Positions 50,901 through 62,200 of a stretch of DNA of 64,000 nucleotides are shown piece after piece. This stretch comes from Chaetorhynchus papuensis (taxonomy: Eukaryota > Chordata > Aves > Passeriformes > Rhipiduridae): assembly GCA_013396525.1 (NCBI GenBank), contig VWYX01000085.1, positions 464,432-528,431 on the forward strand, read 5' to 3'. The position numbers were made by a program, and so were the translations under genes. Under the pieces are notes generated by a model, which saw only the letters and a list, made by a program, of their open reading frames with translations, did not search any database and was not told the DNA's origin. Positions within the stretch are counted from its first letter, which is position 1, and the number at the start of each line of letters is the position of its first letter.

Positions 50901-52617
50901 TAATGGAGCAGAGGTGGCCCAGAGACAGAACCATGCCTGATACTAGATAAGAAGGTTCTTAGAAACAAGTCCTGATGAGGTACATCTAGAAGAATAAGTA
51001 CTTCAAGGCAGCTCACATGCTTCATTAAGAAAATTACTCTCATTATGCCATTGTAAGGCTGAATATCTTTTTCCTTAAAACACACAGAGCCAGAAACATG
51101 CTATGTCACAAGGGTATTTCTATTTGCTTTGAAGAAGACTGAAAAATATTGTGCTGATCATGGTTAACACCAAATAGATCAGGACAGAATTTAGAAGATA
51201 AAATCTAATGATATTTTTTTACAAGAAAGCAAGTAGGAAATAGGAGAACAAGGTATAAAGTTACAAATAGGAAAAACAAAGTATAAACTATAATAGTGCA
51301 GCATGCATAAATAAAAAAAACCCAAAACTGTGCTGTATACAAAGTGATTACTTCATGTTATGCCACTAGCAACATTACTACCAAATATATATTTTTTTGC
51401 TGAGAATCAGAAGTGTTTTCTCTATCCAGAAAGAATATTTTTCACTAGCTTTCCTTAACAAGTTTGTACAGAAAGACTCTGGCAGTTGTATAAAATGAAT
51501 AGACTTCAGGAGAAGAAGCTACAGGGTCTCCTAGAATAATGTTGACAATATTCACAATTAAAAATTAAAAAATGAACCAAAAACCAAAACACAAAAAACC
51601 CTATCCAAACAGTCTTAAAATTCTACACTCTTTAATGGATTTCTGTGGTTTCTTGCATCATTCCCCCCCAGTACAATATGAACGATATACTGTTATTAAT
51701 TTAAATTAATTTACTTCCCAGGGTTCTTTTATTTTCACAGATTTCAGCATGTGATGGAGCTTTTCTTGAATATCTTCTACGTGGGTGGATTTTATAGAAG
51801 GATAAATTTAGTTCGCAAGGCCTGTTGTCACATATCTGTGTTTTTCTGCACCAGAGTAAGGTACATTCAACAATGACAAAGTCATTAATACCTAAATATG
51901 GAATTGCTTATTTTGTTCATATCTCATAGTCTTAGTAAGAACTTCACATGTGGCAGCATATGGAAAAAAAAAGTCATCTCTTCACAAGAAAAGACTGTGG
52001 TCACGTCTCGCAGGTTCAGGAGAAAAGCAGCTTGCCATCACTCTTCTTCACACAGGAGTGGGAGACCCATTTCATCTTGGCACCTGAGCATTGCTCTGCT
52101 GCATTTGGACACTCTCAGGTGTAACTGAAGCTCTGTCTCTTGCATGACCTTACATCAGCTTATTCCTGTGAAATAAGCACTGTGTGATGGAAAAGCTTGT
52201 CTTAAGCATAACACCAAAGGCTAAGAGGACTTCCAGAACTGCTCACATATTTTACTCCAGAGACCATTAAAATCAACGCGCTTAATCTAAGGAGCAGAAG
52301 TGGAGGTTTCCTGGTCTTCAGCACACAAATCATAAGACTAAAGAATTAGGCATCCTCATCTGCAAAAAGGCACAGAACCCGAAGGAAAAAAAATGTGGTT
52401 CTAACTGACAAACCAGTTTCAACATACCTTTTATACTGGAGGTTGTCTCCATGGGTTCCTTGAGACTGAGGACAGTCTGGATTCCAAGTCTCCTCCTTCC
52501 TTAGAAGGAAGTTATTATGTGGAAGATGTGCAGTGAGATTCACTTCTTCCCTGTCTCCACACAGGTTTTTGAGTTAAACTCAGACCCTGAGTCAGGACTG
52601 ATAGGTCTGTACGGGTA
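47961..52617. other. Non-coding sequence, nothing recognised
   Basis: Presumed PKIA intron. AT-rich with short A and T runs; no exon or element recognised. Confidence 0.5.
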
Positions 52618-52997
52618 CACCTATGTCACTGTGCAACACGGACACGTAGAAGAAACCACACGAGTCAATTCATAGAAAAACAGCAGACTAGCCAAGATTT
52701 TAATTTTCCGAGGTTTTTTATAAGTTAGTTCACTAAAGTGCTAGGTGTCACAAAGTAATTGGTCCCTCAGGCCAGCCACCCCCCAAGGGGCTGGTCCAAG
52801 TTCTGAGCACGTAACAGACAGTTGTTTTTCTAACCGAAAAACCACTATCTGTGAAAAACAAGTACAGGAGCAAGAAGCTTACAAAACGGTAACTTTGTTT
52901 AGGCTAGTATGTATGGGGAAGACAGAGTTCTTACACAAAACACTAGAGAGCTGAAGGATTTCTCTGCAAAAATACTCTAGCAGTGTCCACACACCTA
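52618..52997 (-). mobile_element. Solo LTR with perfect 6-bp target duplication (sense to PKIA)
   Basis: Same family as 37578-37947 but on the minus strand. The LTR is 52624-52991 (368 bp), starting TGTGGACACTGC at 52991 and ending GCACAGTGACA at 52624. CACCTA flanks it at 52618-52623 and 52992-52997. A TATA box (TATAAAAA on the minus strand, 52722-52715) lies 269 bp from the start, as in its relative, with ATTAAA following at 52704-52699. A 4-bp duplication (CCTA) is also formally possible because the flank and terminus overlap. The 6-bp reading agrees with the related copy. By eye the two copies are roughly three quarters identical, so both insertions are old. It lies in the same direction as PKIA transcription. 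Confidence 0.88.
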
Positions 52998-53012
52998 ATA
53001 AACCACCACTCT

Positions 53013-53402
53013 GAGTCACAGAAAAACTTTGTAACAGATATCTGGAGGCATCAAGCCCAACAGAGGTAGGCTAACCTCAAACTTCACTCTGGTTGCTCAG
53101 GGACATCAGATGAATTTGGAGTATCTCCAAGGCTGAAGGTTCCCCAAGCATTTTGCCAAGCTGTACCAGTTCTAAACCATTTTTTAAGCGGAAGTTTTTC
53201 CTTTCATCTAGCTGGAATTTCTCTTATTGCAAGTTGTGACCATTGCCACTTATCCTTTTGTGCAGACGTCCAAGAAAAGTCTGTAACATCTCCACAATGC
53301 CTCCTCAGGAAGTGCTGTTACATCTCCTTGTAGTGTCTTCCTCATGCTGGACAAACCCAGTTCCTGCAGTCCCTGCTTGTCCATTGTGTGCTCCAGCCTC
53401 AT
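53013..53402 (-). mobile_element. Old CR1 LINE fragment, minus strand
   Basis: Read in reverse, this is CR1 3' sequence. Plus-strand marks are 'gtatctccaaggctga' (about 53121), 'tttttcctttcatctagctggaatttctcttattgcaagttgtgaccattgcc' (about 53196-53249) and 'gctggacaaacccagttcctgcag' (about 53347-53370). Many substitutions and lost segments indicate an old copy. Sense to PKIA. Confidence 0.85.
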
Positions 53403-55756
53403 GTTTTCTGTAGCTTCCACTAAACTTGAGTTGACATGTCAATATATCCCTTTTGTAGCAGCTGTCTGAATGATTGCGATGGCACAGTGGTGCCTCTTAG
53501 CAAGTTCAAGATCAGAGAGTCCTACTTACCAGACCTTAGGTGAGGCAGATGGCATGCAAATACAGAGAGTCTGGCCTGCAGTTCTAGATACTTACTGTTT
53601 TTAAGTAAAATAGGAAAGATTAGAGTCTCAAATTCAGTTTCCTAAAGGCTGTATGTAGTTCCCAGATGTTTTCTTGGCTCAAGAGTCCAGGCTCATTAAA
53701 AGCAACTGGAGAAGCGAAGGGTACAGGAACATTGATTAATCCATGATTAATGAGTTTAAAAAGTTATCACCATGTCATAGGGGAAATACAGCTCTCAACT
53801 TAGACACACAACTGAGTCTTAGCAGGACGATTCCATGACATTAGTACAGCCTGCTCTAGACTTGCTCATTCCTAACATATAGTACAAGTACTAAATATTT
53901 TCCATTTAATGACACATCTGCACAGAGTTTGTAAAATCAGATTTTAGCTTTCTACTTACTGGAGTCCAGGTTTACCCTGAAACTGATACTCCTTTGTATC
54001 CTGGTACAATGAAAAATGGTAACATTACAGGCCAAAGCCACTAATCTACAAAGGATTAAACTACAGCATTAATCCACAAAGGATGAGAGTTCTAACTCTC
54101 CACAAGAAATCTGTCCTCTCAGCTTGTGGTCTCAGGCAAAGACTACCTGGGTTTCTGCTTACAGGCCTGAGACTCCAGGAGGCTGCCTGCATGAACCAGG
54201 CACTGAAAGATCCAACTGTGAGACAAGACAGCATGGTTTAAATTACTGCCTGTGTAATTAGGCACAGCAAAGGCCACTTTCTCATCTGGAGAAAGACCTG
54301 TTAATTACTTTGCTGCCTCCCTTCTGCTGCTGTTTCTTGTCCTGAAGGACCAGCTGCCCTTTTCCTCTTTCTCTGCCTTCTGCTAACAATCTATTTCCCC
54401 TTTAGAAAAGGGGACCAGTATCTACCTATCCCTCCCCTCCCACATACCAGCATTCAATTAGGAACATACCCCTTGGTATTTTCAAGCCCCAAACAGTGCT
54501 ATAGATTGAGTAACCATTATGATTTGATTAATTACAGTTGCAGAAAGTAGAAGTATAATCTGATACAAAATTAATGCAAAGTGTTCTCAGGATACCAGCT
54601 TTAATTAACTGTACTGGAGAATTTTTACTGGCTGAATTCTCATCAGATTCTACCCATACAGTGAAAAATACATAATATCTCAAAAGAAGCTGAGGATTTG
54701 CATACTTAACTCCTAAACCTGCAAGAACACACATTCTCTGGCCTTCAGCTTGATGATAGCTTAAAGGCTGTTATGCATTTTGCTTTTAATACATATATAT
54801 AGTCTATCTAATAAAGTCTTACATATATACTGTACCTACAGGCTCGGTAGCAAAGTACAAGAGGCAGAACCATGATCTCCTTTATAAACTGGCCCACAAG
54901 TGAGCCTTTGGAACACAAAGGGCAAGCAGACATTGAAATAAGGCTTTCTTTTTAAAAGAATTTTTGAAGTAGTAAAATAAAAAACTAGTAAGAAATTGTA
55001 TCTGTTACAGCATCTGGAAAAAAATGACTTAATTATGCATTTTTGCAGAGAGGTTTCCTCATCCTAGGAATTCGTAAAGGAAGCTAGGAATAAAAGCAGT
55101 AGATGTATAAAACAAAACAATCACTCAGACATATGGTCTGAGCCCAGAGCTGACCTTCGTATTTGCTCTTTGAGAGAAAACAAGAAGAAGGGGGAGGGAT
55201 ACAAACACAGCGTGATCTGGAACTGCTAGAGGCTGAAAACAAAGGATTCTGCAAAAGGAACTCTCATATGGTGTTCTGGCCACAGCACTGAAAAATAAGT
55301 ATGTTCTAAAGTGGGAGGGTTTGGGGACTTTTTGTTTGGTGTTTGGGGTTATTTTAGTGCTTTTTAGTTTGTGCTGTTTTGTTGGTTTTTTTTTTTTTTT
55401 AAGCTGCTTCTCAGAGACTTCTTGAAAGATCTTGTTCATTATAATTGGTGAGCTTTTTCTTTGCATTTCTTCATCTTGCGCCTCATGTGTCATTTTCAGT
55501 AATTAATTTGAAAGACCCAGTCAGCATCCTCTGACTGCAACAGACACAAGAGTTCTCGTCATGCTACTCGGTAACATGCACACGGCACAGCTGGCAGGTG
55601 GCTGCCTTCACAGCAGTCAAGATTTCACTCTATCTCCTGCAAGAGGAGTGGGGAAGTATAAATATCTCTATATTTATAAATATCCCAGTCTCTGGTTTAT
55701 TTCTTTATTACCTTTTGAGTCCGTTTTACTCAGAGTTTGAATTAAGGAGCAGGAAA
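53403..55756. other. Non-coding sequence with a G/T-rich tract
   Basis: No exon recognised. A strand-biased G/T-rich tract ending in a T run lies at about 55311-55401. The Lys-rich minus-strand frame at 55125-55493 (122 codons) comes from it. Confidence 0.5.
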
Positions 55757-56264
55757 TGGTGAGATCTTCTTTGGTCTTTGATGTTTATTATATATTATCT
55801 ACAACATAGCAACACAGAGACTGCTTTCTAGGTTAACAAGGTGAAAATGGCTGCAGATGTCTGCCTCCAAGGTCAGTTGTACCCCAAACTGTCCAATTAA
55901 TAAATGCCAACAAATTTATTTTCACCTGTAAACCAGTGATCATTAATTTCTGACCCACATTGCGGGATTTTTGACCCAATGGCAGAACACTCTGTTTTGT
56001 GAAGAAGAAAGAAGAGGAACAAACCTACGCCCCAAATCCTCCATCTTGTAACCCATACATTACTAATATACTACAAACCTAATTTTTCTCCATATTCCAC
56101 ACAGTGATATAACTTTTCTGTTTAATCACACAGCAATACTCTCTGTATTATCCCACAATCTTGGGAGCCTTTCCCAGGGCCTCAGATCAACTGGAGTATG
56201 TTTTTGAGGATCATTGCTTGTCGGAACTGAAAGACTGATATTCTCAGGATTCAGGGTTCCAACA
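55757..56264 (-). mobile_element. Probable LTR, minus strand (sense to PKIA)
   Basis: On the minus strand it starts TGTTGGAACCCTGAATCC at 56264 and ends GATCTCACCA at 55757, with TG...CA ends. An AATAAA on the minus strand (about 55785-55791) lies close to the 3' end, and a second one occurs near 55917. The plus-strand segments 'aaaatggctgcagatgtctgcctccaaggtca' and 'aaatcctccatcttgtaaccc' match a type of LTR I recognise from songbird genomes, without a family name. Flanks GGAAA and GGGAT agree at 3 of 5 positions, so no intact target duplication is seen, and the ends are approximate. Confidence 0.55.
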
Positions 56265-59200
56265 GGGATGATAGTGGGACATTAAACCACCCTCTTGACT
56301 TTTAGACAACACACTGATGCCTGGAAAAATCTTACTCTGTTGTAGATGGAACAAGGAGCTGAAATGGAGAACAGCCTGTACCAAAGTTTAAAATGCAAAA
56401 AGACAAATAAAACAAAGTTCTTATTGTCCAGTACAAACAAAGTAGAAAGAACTAAGACACACAAAATAATGACAAGAAATTAATGAGTTGTAAAACACTT
56501 AAATGAGGCAAACAAAGTGATGAGTCATATGGAAAGAAACAGAAATGTCCAGTTTCAGTGTTTCAACAGTTTGATAGTTTTACAGCAAGAAAGGGACCAT
56601 TTTAGCAAATTCATTACGTAAGTTTGCAATGAACAGGATCACAGATGTATTACATGGAAACAGACAAAATCGTCATGCAGGTTTTTTAGATGGTCTGGGA
56701 GAACTCTTAATCTGCTTTGTGCTGCCTTTGAATTCATCTAACAAACATTCTAAGTGAGCCTTATGAAAATGTATTTTTAAGATACTGTTGAGAAATTTGC
56801 TATACTTACATATTCTGAGTAACAGCACTTCTGAACAAGTAAACTTAGTTTGCATTTCTTTGGTTTCAGAATTTTATTTCAAAAGAAAGATTTGTGTCAA
56901 GGTAAGTTATCAGTAAACAATTTTTTCCAGTTGGTGCAAATGAGAACCTGTATGAAATCATGTAGCTCTCCAGTTATTCACAGCTCTTTTGAGCACTTCT
57001 GAATTCTGTTTCTACTCTCTGCTGTAGGAAAAAAACCTCACTCTTGCTTTTATTTCTTGGCAGGGCAGGTGAGGGAGGGGGTGGTAGTCAGGGAAGAGAC
57101 AGAAAGGTAGAGAAACACTTAAAAATATTGCAAACCATTGCAGAGACAGAAGAAAAAAGGGAAAAACAGGCATTTCCCTTCAAATAGATCTTGGTATGTT
57201 CTGAGGAGGTAACTCTTAACTCCATCTTTTAGGAATCTTTTCACAGTGGACACAGGAGGAGCTGCTTACAGTCTGGTACTTACAGTACTGATCTAAACAC
57301 CACTATGAACTACTTTTTGGGAAGTCATTCATCACACATATAGGACAGGTACAAAAAAAGCTGCAGTGGGTAAGTCACAGGTATGAACTGAACACATCTG
57401 AATGCTGAACAGTGCTGAAACCACCACCGTGTTTGCCTGGCATAGGGGAAATAGCATCAGCTTCAGTTTTCACCAAGTAAAATAGGCTTAATAGTGTATT
57501 TCTTGTAACCTCCAAAATATGTAAAGCCAGCATGTCAGGGTCTCTTTGACAGGATCTTTTTTCATTAGCTGTCAGTGATTTGCATGAATTATAACCTTTT
57601 CCTTCCATATACTTTACACTTGCAGCTTTGCTTTTTCTACTGTTTTGCCTGGGATTTATCAGATCAACAGATCTTGGTAACTAAGTCACTATATTCACCT
57701 TTTTTGTAGAAGATCTTAGATTAGCCTTCTTTTGACTTCTGTCATTTCCTTGCTATTTCAAAAAAATTTAAGTGAGGAGTACAGAAGCATGGAAGAAGGA
57801 ATGGTGACCAGTTTAATTTAAATTTGAGTGACACTTGGGTTTTTTTTAAGCAAGTTTATCCAACAATGTGGCACAAATAAATTCCACTCTTTTTGGTAAC
57901 TTATATACACATAGTAAGAGAAAAAGACTAGAAAATTTGTCACAGATGCCTTCTGAAGATGAGAAGTATACCACAAATGTTCCATAGAAATAAGTGGACT
58001 TCATCAAAGGCTTGTAGAAAAATCTCCCTTGAATATAAAAACTTTCTTGCCTATGTCTTCTCCCAGGAAGCTTGAGGAAGGAGTCAAAATTATTTCAGTT
58101 ATTAGGTGAAGTATCTTTTTCAAAAAGGCACTTTGAGTAGTGAAAACTACAAATAACAATTTGGTTAACTACTTTCTTTCAGAAATGGGTTACTAGAAGG
58201 AACACAATTTTAGCTCCCTCAAAGCACCTGGTAGAAAGTTTGCACATTGAGATAAGCCTCCTAAGTGTAAATCTGTACTTTTTATTCAGCTTCAGATAGA
58301 TGGGAAAGCATCAAGAACATCCTTTTCCAAGCAATTGTGGAAATAGAAACTACTTGCCAAAACAGGTATTTTCATCAGAAAACTGGGGCTAAACCATGTT
58401 TTCCGATAGATCCTACTGGATCTGCTCTAGCAGATGAAAGGGTTGAAGTATTAATCAGTGCAGGTAGCAGACTAATTTTGTCATTCATAAAATTATAAGA
58501 ATTTTTTTAAAAAAAGAAGTCTACCTGTAGAAAAAGCAGCAAAACATGCCAGTCAGTGAGACCAAATATTAAAGTTGCATGTTTCGCCATTACTTTGCAG
58601 ACGTCATGATTAAACGTCAGGATGAGACCTTGGCATTCCCATTCTCTGCACCATCATTCCAGTTTCCATGGGAAGGTCATGCACATGTGCACAGTCCAAG
58701 GAAGTGTGCTGTGGATTACCCAAGTGCACACGGTGAGGCACTCAGTTGGAACTTCAGAGCTCATTCTAGTCTTTATTTATTCCTCTTGTGTTCAGAGACA
58801 AAAGAATTTTTAGAGGATGACAAAGGATCCTTCAGGAGTAACTGGTTATCATCAGATACAGCTTTGTGCAGCTTTCCCAGGTGAAATCAAGCAAATGACT
58901 ACAAAAGAGAGAATTATGTTTTCATCAAGTTTGACGTGAAGCTCTGGAAGCAATCAGTAAATAGGGAAGGAGAAATACAGAAAGAAAGTAACTGGCATTC
59001 TGCCTTGGTTTAGTTTTGAACAATCAAGTGCTGAAGGAATAAAACTTGAATTAAACTTGTGAAGAGTTAGCCCTTTCAGTTAACAGACAAGCCAGCATTC
59101 AGCAAGGCCTTGCATGCAAACTTCTTTATTTATAGAACCACATGGATACTGACTTCAGCTCTGTCTCACTCTCAGATGTCATTCATGCCACCTTAAATAA

Positions 59201-62200
59201 GCAACAATTCTGATCAAATGTGTCTAAAACCATCCTCAAAGGTAGGAGAGAAGAGACTCTTTTCACACTCAGCTGATTGTGGGCAGGTATGTAACAGCCA
59301 CTTCAACAATTTTACTTTATCCCTAATAGGCTTCTTTTCTATCTCTCTTTATATTTGGTCACTTGTAAACCTAAGACCTCTGATTCAATGTTTTCAGTAG
59401 ATGAAAGGATTTGAAAATATATCTCTTATGATTCCCATTTTACATTAACTTCCCACAATTAATGCCTCTTTCTTTCGCTGGCTTTTAGCTTTCAAAGGCT
59501 GCTCCTGCATGGAATAAACCCTTATGCTTTGCTATTGAATCCTACTGAATCTTTTCATGCTCCTCTGAATACTTTTTCCTTTAGTGATACATCAGCTGAG
59601 TTAGATATAAACAGCCTTCAAGCCAAGTATAAGATTTTGGCTTTCAGTGAGCTGGCTAGCTGGAGAGAATAGTAGAAACCTATAAGAAAAACAAAACAAA
59701 AAAACCCAACACAGAAACCTTTGTTCCTTAGCTTGTGTAAGAAGTCTTTATGCCCAAACATAAGACAGAAGCACCTAACTAATACCCAAATACATATACA
59801 TGCAGAGAAGATAAAAGGAGAGGAAAAGTTCAGAGCAGAGATCACGGGTACCTTTACTTTGGGTTACTCAAATTTTGCTATTACTGATCTTTGTAAAAGG
59901 AACTACTCCTTCACTCATATTGGGCTGACACTTGTTAATTCCACAGAGATGGCACTTCATATGGAAGAGAGAAAAAGTCAGCCACTGGACAAACAACTGA
60001 CAATATGTATCAACATGACTATGTGTATACAATCAAGTTTTTAGATCTTATATTTTTGACTCATCCAGAAGGACATGCACTAGATCCACCCTCCCATTCT
60101 TCTGGTGACATTTAACTCCTATTAATAACTTTCCAACCTGTGCACATCTATGTCCTTACTTACAAAAGGATCTCTTACAACAGAGGAATCTTGCTGACAA
60201 AATAAAAATCTAATATTTTGGCCACTGTTATCAGAATGTTAATTACATTAAAAATTAGCACTATATAGGGATAAACCAGGAATTTAAGGTACTAAATTAT
60301 GACTTATCTTGGATTTGCACATCTCTCAAAAAAAACCCCCACATGTAGAAAGTAAAACTACTGAAAGTGTTTACACCTGTTACTATGAAAACCACCATAC
60401 TCCAAAATATTTCTGCTTTCCTTAAAAAGGCTTTCAAATATGCTCAAAAATAGACACAAAGTAGAAAACTTTACTGAAATTACTGCTCTATGAGCAGAAC
60501 AGGAATACTTCAGAAAGAGGGAATGGGAATTTGATGTTTCTTCAACAGAATAAACAGCAGATATGATTAAGTGTTCAAGAAGAATATCACAGAAGCGACA
60601 TTAGCTGAAAGACAGGTATCACAGGATGCATAGAAAGCTTCCACTGTTTTCAGCAGTTTGAGTAGAGAAAAGCCAGACAAATTAGCTAAAAATGTGGCCT
60701 GCCCCAACAGCAGCCACATCAAAGGAGAGTCAGGTAAACTAAAAGGAGAATTTATTTTCTAAACAACAGTCAAATCACCTACTGGGAAATGGCATCTAAC
60801 CCACAACAATTCCCAGAACAAGTTTTGCCTTGTTCAGAATAACAAGTTGACAGAAATCAAAAATGCACAAAAAGCCTCAGCGACAGTTTAACGGTCATGT
60901 ATGAAACTGCCCTAGTCCTCAGCAATATTCACAGACATTGTTTAACTGAAAGCCAAGATTGCAACACTGATCCTGCTGACAGCCATTCCATACAAAAAAA
61001 CCCCACCCAAACTCAGAAACTTCATACTTGCCACCAAAATTCATACAAGAATAGAATTATGAAAGATGACACTGAAGATCAGCCCTGAGAGTGTAATGAA
61101 TCACTGCTAAGCACTGAGACACAGGCAACTGCTCCTCTCAAGAGGAGCTGGATAGAAGAGCTTACTTGCCAGAAAGATGCTTGGACACCAAAATGAAGTG
61201 CTCAGGTGGTGCCTTAGGATCAAAAAATACACAGTGTTCAGATTACACAGTCTGGAGAGCAGAGGAAACTTGGAATGTTTTTGGCACTTCTTTTTCTCCC
61301 ATTGCTGCCGGAAATTAGAGCAACACACAACCACAGGAAGATGGGCATTCGTTTGGACTGACCTCAGAACAGCGCTAAAGTTTTCTTCTTTCTAGAATTC
61401 TGCCTTGCAGTTGGCTTAGGGAATTATATGCATTTATTTAAGGTATGCAACCTGTTAGACTCCAAATAAGCGTTCAAGACAGTAGTTAAGAAATATTGTG
61501 CTACCAAGAGGGACACAACTTTAAATTCAAAAATTTTACATTAAAAAATTCAGTAGAAAAATACACTTGCAAAACGAGTGCCAGTCCTTGTTTTCGCCCG
61601 ACCAAGAATCCTCGAGGAGGACGGAGGAACAAAAATGCAAACAAAGAGTGGACTTGGAGGACCTAGAAAACTTACACAAAATATATCTGCATAGTGCATT
61701 ATCCCACTACAAACTCTGCTTAACAAGCAGAGCGGCAGTCTGTAATGGATGAATGGTCTTCAAAAATTGCTTCTATGAGGCACAAAAGTGAAAGGGAAGG
61801 GAATTTTCTGCCTGGAAGGAAATAGCACAGTTCAGCGTGCTGCAGCAGTCATCAGAAATCAGTACCTTTTTCTGGAGATTTGCATAAGTAACTCCCTGAT
61901 CTGCAGTCTTATTGGCCATACAACTGTGGGAAAACAATGTTTAAATAACAGCTTTCGTCCCTTATTTACAAATATTGTCAATGAAAATGGAAGTGCTGAA
62001 AAGCATTTTGAGATCTTCCATGATGAAAGGGGCTACATAAATAATACATTTCTCCAGTATTCAAGAAAAAGAGGATAACAAAAAGGTTTCTTCTTGCTCT
62101 TTGGTCTGTACAGCAATTCCCTAAGAGTGCAAAGTTGAAAAGTATCTTCTCGAGTGACAATTAGCTACGGAATTATACCATGCAAAACACTTTCAATTCC

